Source of the DNA: an uncultured Brachyspira sp.
GTDB taxonomy: Bacteria > Spirochaetota > Brachyspiria > Brachyspirales > Brachyspiraceae
Assembly (NCBI RefSeq): GCF_944388875.1
Contig: NZ_CALXKQ010000025.1
Coordinates: 1 to 38,273, forward strand
Length of the DNA: 38,273 nt
Direction: 5' to 3'
In this document: positions 1 through 8,435 of the stretch, piece after piece
Layout of the letters: each line of letters begins with the position of its first letter
How positions within the stretch are numbered: the stretch's first letter is position 1
Notes under the pieces: generated by a model
The model's database searches: none
Told to the model about the DNA's origin: nothing
What the model saw: only the letters and a program-made list of their open reading frames with translations
Translations under genes and position numbers: made by a program

Positions 1-194
<194 letters not shown>

Positions 195-222
195 TTGACA
201 AAATAATGTATTTTTGTACAAT
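195..222 (+). promoter_or_regulatory. promoter with recA-like operator for the PD-(D/E)XK gene
   Basis: A TTGACA -35 (195-200) and a TACAAT -10 (217-222) are separated by 16 bases. Positions 203-222 differ from the recA promoter by one base (G instead of A at 216). The shared core contains the inverted half-sites TGTA (207-210 region) and TACA (217-220), six bases apart. Because the half-sites lie in the spacer and on the -10, a repressor bound there would block RNA polymerase. The identity of the regulator (LexA-like) is inferred. Confidence 0.75.
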
Positions 223-253
223 ATGATAAAATTTAATAATTTTAGGAATACAA

Positions 254-1537
254 ATGAATGATGAGCAATTATTAAATTCTTTTTATAATTTAATTTGTAA
301 AAAAAAAGATTTAATTTTTGATTTAATTACTAAAGAAAATAAAAAAATTATTCCTCAATTCAATATAATAAAAATTTTAGATTATTCTAATTTAGAAATA
401 TATAATAGTAAATTAATATATGAAATGCTTAAATTAAATTTTATTGCTGATAATGAAAAAGAAGTGAACTTTGCAAGAGATTTTGCCAATTATATTATAA
501 AAAAAGAAGAAGAAGGTTCTCATACTGAAATAAATACTGATGGCAAAATAGATGTTTATAGAGAAGTTTCTACTTCTAGAAATAGACGAATTGATATTCT
601 TATTAAAAGTGAAAATAATTTTGAAATAATTTTAGAAAACAAAATAAATTCCTATGAATTAAATAATCAGTTATATGATTATTATAAAGACAGATCATCG
701 CATATTGATGAAAAGAAATTATTTGTTGTTTTATTAACTAAATATGGAGATAAGCCTACTTCTTTAGGAGATAAATATAATAAGTTATCAGAAGATAATA
801 GAATACGTTGTTTATCGCATGATGAGCTTGGAGATTTTATTGAAAAAAATATAATAGGAAAAGAAGAATATTCTTTTTTATGGAAAGATATAAAATATCA
901 TTCTCTTTATTCTGGTTTAATACAGATGAGAGATAATGAAAAATTAATTACTAAACAATTTAGGAATGAAGATATGGAAGATAAAGTTATAAAAAAATTT
1001 TTGATTGAAACAGATGAATATAAATCATTGAATAGTGTTGAAGATATTAATAATTATGCTGATTTACTTTATAGAGCTGCTAATATAATTAAAATGAAAA
1101 AAATAGAAGTTTCTCCTATAAAAGAGAATATTGATTTATTAAAAAAAGTTATAGAAGAATTAAATAAATATTTTGAAAATAAAGAAAACAGTAATAATTA
1201 TATTTTATCAATAGAGAACATTGAATATCATCTTATTAATGATGATTTTTCTAGGGCGATAACTTTAAATTTAAAAGATTCACATTTAAGATTATCTGTA
1301 ATATTATGGATAGCAATTAATCAGTTTTATATTTGTGTGTTTTCAAATGATGCAGAAATTAAAAATAAGTTATATGATGCTTCTGTTAGAAGTGATATAT
1401 ATAATATTATGAAATTTGAAGAAGAAAATGAAAATAATTTTTTATATACAAGATATATATATGACAATGCTAATGTTGAAGATGTAGTATCTATTATAAT
1501 AGGACTTTATGAATATTTAGAAAGAAAAAATTTATAA
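254..1537 (+). CDS. PD-(D/E)XK nuclease-superfamily protein
   Basis: A 427-residue cytosolic protein without signal peptide or membrane segments. Around residues 110-145 it has the superfamily core: an Arg-Ile-Asp-Ile-Leu strand that supplies the acidic metal ligand, followed by Ile-Leu-Glu-Asn-Lys-Ile, the E-x-K catalytic motif. This resembles the PDDEXK_4 type, whose members are often poorly characterised or linked to defence and repair. The remainder is mostly helical and charged and I do not recognise it. The start follows an AGGA at about 244. The gene lies directly upstream of recA in the same direction and has its own promoter, which is almost a copy of the recA promoter, suggesting joint induction by DNA damage. 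The substrate is unknown. Confidence 0.75.
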   Translation: MNDEQLLNSFYNLICKKKDLIFDLITKENKKIIPQFNIIKILDYSNLEIYNSKLIYEMLKLNFIADNEKEVNFARDFANYIIKKEEEGSHTEINTDGKIDVYREVSTSRNRRIDILIKSENNFEIILENKINSYELNNQLYDYYKDRSSHIDEKKLFVVLLTKYGDKPTSLGDKYNKLSEDNRIRCLSHDELGDFIEKNIIGKEEYSFLWKDIKYHSLYSGLIQMRDNEKLITKQFRNEDMEDKVIKKFLIETDEYKSLNSVEDINNYADLLYRAANIIKMKKIEVSPIKENIDLLKKVIEELNKYFENKENSNNYILSIENIEYHLINDDFSRAITLNLKDSHLRLSVILWIAINQFYICVFSNDAEIKNKLYDASVRSDIYNIMKFEEENENNFLYTRYIYDNANVEDVVSIIIGLYEYLERKNL

Positions 1538-1566
1538 AAAATATTATTTTTTCATATATAAATAGA

Positions 1567-1594
1567 TTGACAAAATAATGTATTTTTATACAAT
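1567..1594 (+). promoter_or_regulatory. recA promoter with candidate SOS operator
   Basis: TTGACA (1567-1572), a 16-base spacer and TACAAT (1589-1594). The 20-base segment 1575-1594, ATAATGTATTTTTATACAAT, contains the inverted repeat TGTAT-N4-ATACA. It recurs at 203-222 (one mismatch) and as an exact reverse complement at 13679-13698. recA is the classic LexA target, so the shared box is a good candidate for the LexA-type operator of this organism. It does not match the E. coli CTGT-N8-ACAG or the B. subtilis GAAC-N4-GTTC boxes. Confidence 0.75.
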
Positions 1595-1636
1595 ATATTA
1601 TTATATAAATATTAATTTTTAGGAGAATTTTTAAAT

Positions 1637-2920
1637 ATGGCTACTAAAAAGAAAGAAACTGCTGAAGTAAAAAAAGATGGTAAAAGCGAAGCTATAGAAG
1701 CTATCACTGATCAGATAAATAAAAAATACGGTCCGGGTTCTTTTATGAGGCTTGGAAGCAATAAAACTGTTAATGTTGATGTTATATCTACTGGGGCATT
1801 AACTCTTGACCATGCTTTAGGTGTGGGAGGAGTTCCACGCGGAAGAATTATAGAGATTTATGGGCATGAGGCTTCTGGTAAAACTACATTAACTTTGCAT
1901 ATTATAGCTGAAGCTCAAAAGGCTGGAGGTTATGCTGCTTTTATAGATGCTGAACATGCTTTAGACCCAGTATATGCTAGTGCTTTGGGGGTTGATATTG
2001 ACAATTTATATATTTCGCAGCCAAACAGCGGAGAAGAAGCTCTTGAGATATTAGAAAAAGTTGTTTCTTCTACTGCTTTTGATATAGTTGTTGTAGACTC
2101 TGTTGCTGCTTTAGTATCTAAAGCTGAACTTGCCGGAGATATAGGAGATGCTCATATAGCTTTGCAGGCTAGACTTATGAGCCATGCATTGAGGAAACTA
2201 ACTGCTATAATAAGCAATACTAATACTGCAGTAATATTTATTAACCAATTAAGACAAAATATTGCCACTACTGGTTATGGGGCTGGTCCTACTGAAACTA
2301 CTACAGGCGGTAAGGCATTAAAGTTCTATTCTTCTGTTAGGCTTGATATTAGGAGAACAGAATGGATAAAAAAAGGTGATGAAACTATAGGGCATAAAGT
2401 AAAAATAAAGGTTGTAAAAAATAAATTATCATCTCCATTCAAAGTTGTTAATTTAGAAATTATATTCGGTCAGGGAATTTCATCTGAAGGACTTTTGATA
2501 GACTTGGCAATGGAAGCAAAAATTATAACAAGAAGCGGTGCTTGGTTTTATTATAATGGTGAGCAGATTGCACAAGGAAAAGAAAAGGTAAGGGAGCTTT
2601 TAGCATCAGACCCTAAAATGCGTATGGAACTTGAAATACAAATTAGAGAAACTCTCAATATGGGAGGAGTTGATAAGGTAAAAGAAAAACTTGCTGAATA
2701 TTTGGAAGAGCAAAAGAACGGCACAATCAAACATGAAACTGAAAAAGAGAATTCTAATACTGAAGAAGAGGCACATTCTCCAAAGAAAAAATCTTCTAAA
2801 AAAATAGATGCTGATGATTCTAATCTATTAATGAGTGCAGAAGAGGCTTATAATGATGATGAAACTTATAATGATAATGAATTTGAAGATGACAGCATAA
2901 TAACTCCAGTAAAAAATTAA
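1637..2920 (+). CDS. recA: recombinase A
   Basis: RecA forms ATP-dependent filaments on single-stranded DNA for homologous recombination and stimulates LexA-type autocleavage. Walker A (GHEASGKT) is at residues 76-83. The Walker B region ([11 protein letters not shown]), the [14 protein letters not shown] region and the [14 protein letters not shown] loop L2 are all intact. The start follows AGGAG at 1621-1625 and gives the usual Lys-rich N-terminus. At 427 residues it is roughly 75 longer than most RecAs. The excess is a low-complexity C-terminal tail after about residue 350, rich in Glu, Asp, Lys and Ser, followed by an Asp/Glu/Asn-rich end. In RecA generally, an acidic tail restrains filament assembly. 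A strong terminator follows, so the gene appears monocistronic. Confidence 0.98.
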   Translation: MATKKKETAEVKKDGKSEAIEAITDQINKKYGPGSFMRLGSNKTVNVDVISTGALTLDHALGVGGVPRGRIIEIYGHEASGKTTLTLHIIAEAQKAGGYAAFIDAEHALDPVYASALGVDIDNLYISQPNSGEEALEILEKVVSSTAFDIVVVDSVAALVSKAELAGDIGDAHIALQARLMSHALRKLTAIISNTNTAVIFINQLRQNIATTGYGAGPTETTTGGKALKFYSSVRLDIRRTEWIKKGDETIGHKVKIKVVKNKLSSPFKVVNLEIIFGQGISSEGLLIDLAMEAKIITRSGAWFYYNGEQIAQGKEKVRELLASDPKMRMELEIQIRETLNMGGVDKVKEKLAEYLEEQKNGTIKHETEKENSNTEEEAHSPKKKSSKKIDADDSNLLMSAEEAYNDDETYNDNEFEDDSIITPVKN

Positions 2921-2936
2921 TATTTTTGAAAAAATT

Positions 2937-2970
2937 AAAGGGCTTTATTATTATATAAAGCCCTTTTTTT
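2937..2970 (+). terminator. rho-independent terminator of recA
   Basis: The stem AAAGGGCTTTAT pairs with ATAAAGCCCTTT across a short A+T loop and is followed by a run of T residues, 17 bases after the recA stop. Confidence 0.93.
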
Positions 2971-3023
2971 ATTATTAATTTGATTGTTAATTAAGAATAA
3001 AAGATATACATATTTTTATAAAA

Positions 3024-3032
3024 TGATATAAT
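3024..3032 (+). promoter_or_regulatory. extended -10 promoter giving a probably leaderless mRNA
   Basis: TGATATAAT matches an extended -10 (TG-N-TATAAT). Only seven bases separate it from the ATG at 3040, so transcription should start at or next to the start codon. No Shine-Dalgarno sequence precedes the ATG. No good -35 is visible at 16-18 bases. Confidence 0.55.
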
Positions 3033-3039
3033 ATTTCAA

Positions 3040-3894
3040 ATGAAGTTAATAAAATTTGTATTTATTTTAGCAATAAATATTTTTTTAATATTTAATCCGC
3101 TTTCTGCTCAAACAAATCTGCAGGCTGGTTTATATATTGGAGCTGATTTAAATGGACGTTTTAGTCCTTATTTAGACGGCGGCGGAAGAATATTTCTATT
3201 TTATAGATTCATATCAGATGTATTTCCAGGATATATTTGGGAAGGAATAAAAACAGATTTAGGGATAAGCGATCATATAAGTGCTGAAATGAACAGGCTT
3301 ACTGTTTTTCTTAATGCATCTATAAGCAGTTATTTTAATATAGATGCGAAGGTTTCTCTTCTTAATTATTACACTTCTTCTGCTAAGAGAGGATTTGTAA
3401 ATTTTGATAGTCCTGAAGATGAATTTGGAACAAACGGAATACTAAATGCTAATAAAACTTCAAATATTTCATTTGAGGCAGAAGTTACCCCAACATTTAA
3501 AGTGAGTTTCTTTAAATCTTTATTTGAAGGAAGAGGACTAACATTACAGGCTGGATTAACTTTTAAGTATGCTCATAATCAGCATGGCAAATACTATTTA
3601 GATTATGATCTTCTTTTAATAAGGGATCAGGATGATATATCCTATAAACTTGATGCTATGCTTCTTTTTGATTTGATGCCTTTATCTGTGGGAATTAATT
3701 ATATGCTTGCTTATATGAATAATACGAAACAGCTGTGGCATTCGATAGGAGCGTATGGACATTTTCAATACGAGTTTTTAAATAGGATATATACTGAAGT
3801 TAATTTGAAAATAGGTCAGTATATAGCACATCCTGAATTTAGGGCAACATTATATTTTGATATGAATGCTATGGTTACATTTAGAATCATTTAG
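3040..3894 (+). CDS. secreted protein, probable outer-membrane beta-barrel
   Basis: A 284-residue protein with a typical signal peptide: Lys near the N-terminus, a hydrophobic core over about residues 5-20 and a probable cleavage after Leu-Ser-Ala near residue 23. The mature part has alternating polar and aromatic strands with short turns and ends in a strand finishing Thr-Phe-Arg-Ile-Ile, which fits a small outer-membrane barrel. There is no lipobox cysteine. I do not recognise a named family. The start is fixed by the signal peptide although there is no ribosome-binding site; with the -10 box at 3027-3032 the mRNA looks leaderless. It sits alone between the recA terminator and a lipoprotein gene. 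Confidence 0.65.
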   Translation: MKLIKFVFILAINIFLIFNPLSAQTNLQAGLYIGADLNGRFSPYLDGGGRIFLFYRFISDVFPGYIWEGIKTDLGISDHISAEMNRLTVFLNASISSYFNIDAKVSLLNYYTSSAKRGFVNFDSPEDEFGTNGILNANKTSNISFEAEVTPTFKVSFFKSLFEGRGLTLQAGLTFKYAHNQHGKYYLDYDLLLIRDQDDISYKLDAMLLFDLMPLSVGINYMLAYMNNTKQLWHSIGAYGHFQYEFLNRIYTEVNLKIGQYIAHPEFRATLYFDMNAMVTFRII

Positions 3895-4038
3895 TTTAAT
3901 AATTAATATATTAAAAATTATCTAATTTTAAAATTACGAATATGATGTATTATATGTCTTGTAATAGCTCATTTCAATGTATAAATATTCAGTCTTTCAT
4001 CTAATTATACTGAGTATGCAGTCATAAAAGGAGCTAAT

Positions 4039-4095
4039 ATGCATAATTTGCAGCAATTCATAAAAATAAAAATTTTAGAAATTATTACTTATTAA
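4039..4095 (+). CDS. possible 18-residue small ORF or leader peptide
   Basis: In the 286-base gap between two genes, an AAGGAG (4028-4033) sits five bases before an ATG that opens an 18-codon frame ending at TAA 4093-4095. The ribosome-binding site is better than those of several neighbouring real genes, which is why it is listed. The peptide begins Met-His-Asn-Leu-Gln-Gln and is rich in Ile and Lys. No similarity is recognised and it may be chance. Confidence 0.22.
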   Translation: MHNLQQFIKIKILEIITY

Positions 4096-4180
4096 TTAAG
4101 TTTTATGTTTTTGAAATATTATATTGTTATTTATTTTTTTTATTGTAAAATATGTTAACTAAATATTAAGGGATTAATTT

Positions 4181-4789
4181 ATGAAAAAGATTTTTATTTC
4201 TATATTATTTTCTTTATTTTTTATGTCTTGTTTGGACTATACCCAATATGTTACAATAGATGAGAATGATACTATAAGCATTATTGCAATAGTTACAGTA
4301 TCAAAATCTGTGGTGGAATTATCCGCTTTATACGAAGGTTATGAAGATAATGTGCCTGAGAGCTATTATGATGAGATTTTATACGGAATGGAAAAAGAAG
4401 CTAAAAGTAATTATCCTAGAAATTTTAAATTTAAACGTATAAATAATGATAATGAAATAGGGCTTTATGTAAATGGTACAATCAAAGAAAAAGATTTGAA
4501 AGAAAGCGACAGTTATTTACTTCCTGTAAGAAGCGGAAATAAATTTATGTTTGTGCCTTTTGAACGTTCTGATGATACAAGTGATTATAGTGAGTATTCT
4601 TCTATGTTTAGTTCAATGAAAATGAAGTTAATAGTTTCAAAAACTTACATACCTACTGTAAGTGCATGTTATATTTCTTCTTATGATGAATTAAGGGATG
4701 TTAATGTTTATGATTTAAAAGATTCTTTTTTAATTGAAATACCAATTTTTGCTGATATTTCCAACCCTGTTTTATATATTGAATTATAA
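4181..4789 (+). CDS. lipoprotein of unknown function
   Basis: A 202-residue protein with a lipoprotein signal peptide: Lys-Lys at residues 2-3, a Phe/Leu/Ile-rich core and a lipobox ending Phe-Met-Ser-Cys at about residue 17, so the mature protein is probably lipid-anchored. The mature part begins Leu-Asp-Tyr-Thr-Gln-Tyr-Val and is mainly predicted beta with charged loops. An AAGGGA precedes the ATG by nine bases. Nothing in it points to a particular function. It stands alone, followed by the promoter of the zinc-uptake operon. Confidence 0.7.
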   Translation: MKKIFISILFSLFFMSCLDYTQYVTIDENDTISIIAIVTVSKSVVELSALYEGYEDNVPESYYDEILYGMEKEAKSNYPRNFKFKRINNDNEIGLYVNGTIKEKDLKESDSYLLPVRSGNKFMFVPFERSDDTSDYSEYSSMFSSMKMKLIVSKTYIPTVSACYISSYDELRDVNVYDLKDSFLIEIPIFADISNPVLYIEL

Positions 4790-4888
4790 AGTATTATTTT
4801 ATTAGTAATAATTATATAAGGTTTGCTTGTAAAATTAATATTTTATAATAAGTATTGATATTTTGAATAATAAAAAAGATATTCATAA

Positions 4889-4919
4889 TTGACAATTATT
4901 TATTATAAATTATAATAAA
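4889..4919 (+). promoter_or_regulatory. promoter with perfect palindromic operator, candidate Zur box
   Basis: TTGACA (4889-4894), 16 bases, TATAAT (4911-4916). The arms TTTATTATAA (4899-4908) and TTATAATAAA (4910-4919) form a perfect 10-1-10 inverted repeat centred on A4909 that covers the -10. Fur-family repressors (Fur, PerR, Zur) bind such odd-length A+T palindromes. The zinc-uptake genes downstream make Zur the natural candidate, though the core differs from the classic AAT-N-ATT arrangement. Confidence 0.7.
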
Positions 4920-4926
4920 AGATATT

Positions 4927-5220
4927 ATGAAGTTATTGCTTGTAACGTTGGCTATTATTTTTGCATTATCTATGTATGTTATTCCTTCATACTATATAAT
5001 ATCGCAGTGTGATCATCATTGTTTAAATGAAAATTGCGGAACTTGTTTAAAGCTGATGTTCATAGTAAAAATAATAAATAAGATATCAAAAATACTAGGT
5101 ATATTTTTCTTCATAATAATATATTTATCTTTAACTCAAATTGTATTTATAAAGCAGAGTAATATATTATACAAGACTTGCATCACTCCAATAAGACTAA
5201 AAGTAAAATTAAGCAACTGA
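4927..5220 (+). CDS. small membrane protein with Cys/His cluster, first gene of zinc operon
   Basis: A 97-residue protein with two hydrophobic segments (about residues 3-25 and 55-75). Between them lies a short loop, Cys-Asp-His-His-Cys-Leu-Asn-Glu-Asn-Cys-Gly-Thr-Cys, which holds four Cys and two His and could bind Zn(II) or another soft metal. The ATG is only 10 bases past the predicted -10 and has no Shine-Dalgarno, so the message may be nearly leaderless. It is the first gene behind the palindromic operator and 44 bases ahead of znuA, so a role in zinc sensing, delivery or transporter assembly is plausible but inferred. The C-terminal 25 residues are basic and unremarkable. Confidence 0.6.
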   Translation: MKLLLVTLAIIFALSMYVIPSYYIISQCDHHCLNENCGTCLKLMFIVKIINKISKILGIFFFIIIYLSLTQIVFIKQSNILYKTCITPIRLKVKLSN

Positions 5221-5264
5221 TATAAATTCTTTTTTAAAAACAAAAAATATTTAAAGGATTTGTA

Positions 5265-6260
5265 ATGAATAAAAAGAATTTAATTTTAATTTTATTAGTA
5301 TTGTTAATATCATGTAATAATAATGATAATAATAGAACATCTAATGATAATGGCAGAATAAAAGCAGTAACTACAATATTTCCTATATATGATTTTACTA
5401 GAAATATAGCTTCAAATAATGCAGATTTACAAATGATAATAAAACCCGGTGTGGAGATACATTCATTTAATTCAACACCTGCTGATATAATAGATATACA
5501 AAATGCTGATATATTCATATATATAGGAGGCGAGAGCGAAGAGTGGGCTGAAAAAATAATCAATTCAATGGACACCAATGGTAAAAAAATAATAAGGTTA
5601 ATAGATTATGTTACGGCATTGGATGAAGAGATTGTTGAGGGTATGGAGCATGATGAGGAACATAATCATGAAGGCGAAGAAAATCATGATGAGCATGATG
5701 AACATGTAGAAGAATCTCATACTCATGAAGGTGTTTATGATGAACATATATGGACTTCTCCTAAAAATGCTGTTTTGATGGTAAATGCTATTGCAAATGC
5801 TATGTCTGAAATTGATCCTGATAATGCTGACACATATAAATCTAATGCTGATAAATACAATAAAGAATTATTAGTTTTAGACAATAAAATGAGAGAAGCT
5901 ATAAACTCATCTAAAAGAAAAAATATAGTATTAGGAGATAGGTTTCCCTTTAGATATTTGGCAGATGAATATGGTTTGGAATATAGAGCACCTTTTACAG
6001 GATGCAGCAGTCAGCTTGATGCTAGTCCCAAAACTATTGCTTATTTAATAAATTATATTAAAGATAATAATATACCTTATTTATATTATATAGAACTGAG
6101 TAATGGAAAGATAGCAGATACTATAATTGAACAGACAGGTGTATCTAAATTACAGCTTCATTCAGGACAAAATGTAAGCAAAGAAGAATTTGATTCTGGT
6201 ATTACATATTTATCGATTATGAGTAATAATTTAGAGAGTTTGAAGAAAGGGTTGAATTGA
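5265..6260 (+). CDS. znuA: zinc ABC transporter substrate-binding lipoprotein
   Basis: A 331-residue cluster A-I (ZnuA/TroA) solute-binding protein that captures Zn(II) outside the inner membrane and passes it to ZnuB. It has a lipobox (Leu-Ile-Ser-Cys, about residue 17) after a short hydrophobic leader, the VTTIFPIYDFTRNIA first strand, and a ligand His in the PGVEIHSF motif (about residue 67). A His/Asp/Glu-rich loop follows at about 126-157, and a second ligand His in DEHIWTSP. The third His of classic ZnuA is replaced by the GDRFPFRYLADEYGL motif seen in a Firmicutes-type subfamily. AAGGA precedes the ATG. The stop directly abuts the znuC start, so the genes are translationally coupled. 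Confidence 0.93.
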   Translation: MNKKNLILILLVLLISCNNNDNNRTSNDNGRIKAVTTIFPIYDFTRNIASNNADLQMIIKPGVEIHSFNSTPADIIDIQNADIFIYIGGESEEWAEKIINSMDTNGKKIIRLIDYVTALDEEIVEGMEHDEEHNHEGEENHDEHDEHVEESHTHEGVYDEHIWTSPKNAVLMVNAIANAMSEIDPDNADTYKSNADKYNKELLVLDNKMREAINSSKRKNIVLGDRFPFRYLADEYGLEYRAPFTGCSSQLDASPKTIAYLINYIKDNNIPYLYYIELSNGKIADTIIEQTGVSKLQLHSGQNVSKEEFDSGITYLSIMSNNLESLKKGLN

Positions 6261-6953
6261 ATGTTGAATATAAAGGATTTGTCAGTATTTTATGACAGTA
6301 ATGAGGTATTGTCTAATATAAGTTTTTCTTTAAATAGAGGGGATTATCTTTCTATAATAGGAGAAAATGGTTCAGGCAAAACTACTTTGATAAAAACTAT
6401 ACTTGGACTTATAAAATATAAAAAAGGCGGAATTTCATTTGACGGCATCAAGAAAAATGAGATAGGCTATCTTCCTCAGCAGGGAATAGTTCAGAAATCA
6501 TTTCCTGCAAGTGTATTTGAGGTTGTTATATCAGGAAGACTAAATAAGAAGAAGTTTCTGCCTTTTTATACTTCTATTGATAAAAAATCAGCTTTAGAAA
6601 ATTTAAAAAAACTTAATATAGAAAATTTAAAAAATAAATCATATAAAGACCTTTCAGGGGGACAGCAGCAGAGAGTAGCATTAGCTAGAGCATTATGTTC
6701 TGCTAAAGAGCTTCTTATACTTGATGAACCTTCTACGGGACTTGACCCTATAGCAACTGCTGATCTTTATAATTTAATAAAAAAACTTAATAATGAAGTT
6801 ACTATTATAATGATTTCACATGATATAGCAAATGCAGTAAAATATTCTAATAAAATACTTCATTTAAATAAAAATATACTTTTCTTTGGAAGTACAGAAG
6901 ATTATATAAAAACTGATATATACAAAAGAATATTAGGGGAGGATATGAAATAA
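6261..6953 (+). CDS. znuC: zinc ABC transporter ATP-binding protein
   Basis: A 230-residue cytosolic ATPase that drives the ZnuB permease. Walker A (GENGSGKT) is at about 34-41, a Q-loop in GYLPQQG near 73, the ABC signature LSGGQQQR near 131-138, Walker B LLILDEP near 151, and the switch His in MISHD near 193. The ATG comes directly after the znuA stop with no gap, and its last base is the first base of the znuB ATG. All motifs are intact. Confidence 0.95.
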   Translation: MLNIKDLSVFYDSNEVLSNISFSLNRGDYLSIIGENGSGKTTLIKTILGLIKYKKGGISFDGIKKNEIGYLPQQGIVQKSFPASVFEVVISGRLNKKKFLPFYTSIDKKSALENLKKLNIENLKNKSYKDLSGGQQQRVALARALCSAKELLILDEPSTGLDPIATADLYNLIKKLNNEVTIIMISHDIANAVKYSNKILHLNKNILFFGSTEDYIKTDIYKRILGEDMK

Positions 6954-7786
6954 TGATTGCTTTGCTTCAGGAACTTTTTTCATATACTTTCATAGTTAGG
7001 GCTGTTGTTGTTGGAATATTAGTATCATTATGTTCTGCACTTTTGGGCGTTAATTTGGTTTTAAAAAGATATTCCATGATTGGTATTGGTCTTTCAAATG
7101 TAGGATTTGGTGCTTTATCTCTTTCAATGATGCTGGGATTTTCTACTTTACAGCTTTCTATACCTATTGTAGCCCTTGCATCTATACTTCTTTTAAGACT
7201 TAGCGAAAACAGTAAAATAAAAGGAGATGCAGCTATTGCTTTGATATCTAGTGTATCTTTGGCTGTTGGTATTATAGCTATTACGGTAAAAACTGGGATA
7301 AATACTGATGTATGCAATTACATGTTTGGAAGTATACTTGCTATGAGTAAAAGCGAAGTTTACATAAGCATCACTTCAAGTGTTATAATTATAGTACTAT
7401 ATATTTTATTTTATAATAAGATATTTTTGGTAACATTTGATGAAAATTTTGCACGTGCTGTAGGTATTAATGCTGAACTTTATAATATGCTTATATCTAT
7501 ACTTACATCTTTAATTATAGTATTAGGCATGCGTATGATGGGAGCTATGCTTATATCAAGCCTTATCATCTTTCCAGCATTAACATCTATGAGAGTTTTT
7601 AATACTTTTAAAAGTGTTGTAATTTCATCAGCTGTACTGTCGGTATTTTGTTTTTTTGTAGGTATAGTGGCATCATTTCAATTAGAGTATCCTACGGGAG
7701 CATGTATTGTTATGGTTAATTTAGCTATGCTTTTAATATTTTCTGTAATAGGAAAGATTATAAAACAATTTAATTGGAGGAATTGA
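6953..7786 (+). CDS. znuB: zinc ABC transporter permease
   Basis: A 277-residue integral membrane protein of the ABC-3 (ZnuB/TroC) family with about eight hydrophobic helices. The conserved LVLKRYSMIGIGLSNVGFGALS segment near residues 36-57 and the RMMGAMLISSLIIFPALTSMR segment near 190-212 identify it. The ATG overlaps the znuC stop by one base, with GGGGAGG about 10 bases upstream, so synthesis of the two subunits is coupled. Confidence 0.95.
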   Translation: MIALLQELFSYTFIVRAVVVGILVSLCSALLGVNLVLKRYSMIGIGLSNVGFGALSLSMMLGFSTLQLSIPIVALASILLLRLSENSKIKGDAAIALISSVSLAVGIIAITVKTGINTDVCNYMFGSILAMSKSEVYISITSSVIIIVLYILFYNKIFLVTFDENFARAVGINAELYNMLISILTSLIIVLGMRMMGAMLISSLIIFPALTSMRVFNTFKSVVISSAVLSVFCFFVGIVASFQLEYPTGACIVMVNLAMLLIFSVIGKIIKQFNWRN

Positions 7787-7790
7787 AATA

Positions 7791-8342
7791 ATGAAAGCTG
7801 TATTATTTTTATTTATTGTATTGTTATCATTTTCTTCTTGTTCAAAAAAAGAATATAATGACGGATGGTTTGATATAGAAAAAAATTATGTTGATATACC
7901 GCAGAAAAAATATGATTACGGTAATCCTAGAGATAAGTCTAATGATAAAACCAATTCTAATGATACATCTAAAATTGATATGAATAATATTATAGAGATA
8001 AAGGAGAGAATGTTTATTAATCAATGCAATGATGTTTATTTGAATCCTGATGATTATAGGGGAAAATTAATAAAACTTGAAGGTATATATGACGGTTTTA
8101 CAGATGAGGAAACAGGAGAGAAACTCAATTTTGTATTTAGATACGGACCTGGATGCTGCGGATATGACGGAGTTGCGGGTTTTGAGTTTAATTATAATGG
8201 AAAAATACCTAATCCTCAGGACTGGATAGAGGTTGTAGGTGTTGTAGAGATACTTGATATAGATAATTATGAAACAGTTAGACTCAATGCTATAAGTTTG
8301 AATGTACTTGATAAGAGAGGAAAAGAATTTGTAGCTAATTAA
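7791..8342 (+). CDS. YcgQ/DUF1980-like lipoprotein in zinc operon
   Basis: A 183-residue lipoprotein with lipobox Phe-Ser-Ser-Cys at about residue 18 and an Asn/Asp/Lys-rich linker to about residue 65. The C-terminal domain (about 70-180) carries a Gly-Pro-Gly-Cys-Cys-Gly-Tyr-Asp-Gly motif followed by Asp-Trp-Ile-Glu-Val-Val-Gly. This resembles the C-terminal part of TIGR03943/DUF1980 (YcgQ) proteins, which elsewhere pair with a permease and a zinc-linked GTPase. The vicinal cysteines could bind metal. It starts four bases after the znuB stop with GGAGG upstream and ends the operon before a terminator, so a zinc-related role outside the membrane is likely. Family assignment is from motif memory only. 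Confidence 0.7.
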   Translation: MKAVLFLFIVLLSFSSCSKKEYNDGWFDIEKNYVDIPQKKYDYGNPRDKSNDKTNSNDTSKIDMNNIIEIKERMFINQCNDVYLNPDDYRGKLIKLEGIYDGFTDEETGEKLNFVFRYGPGCCGYDGVAGFEFNYNGKIPNPQDWIEVVGVVEILDIDNYETVRLNAISLNVLDKRGKEFVAN

Positions 8343-8385
8343 AATTAGATAATTTCGTATATTTATATTTTATAAACCATGTTGC

Positions 8386-8424
8386 GGACAAGATAATTAT
8401 ATATTTATTATCTTGTCCATTTTT
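8386..8424 (+). terminator. terminator of the zinc operon
   Basis: GGACAAGATAAT (8386-8397) pairs perfectly with ATTATCTTGTCC (8407-8418) and is followed by ATTTTT. It lies between convergent genes. The T-run is only on the plus strand. Confidence 0.88.
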
Positions 8425-8435
8425 ATATTATAATG

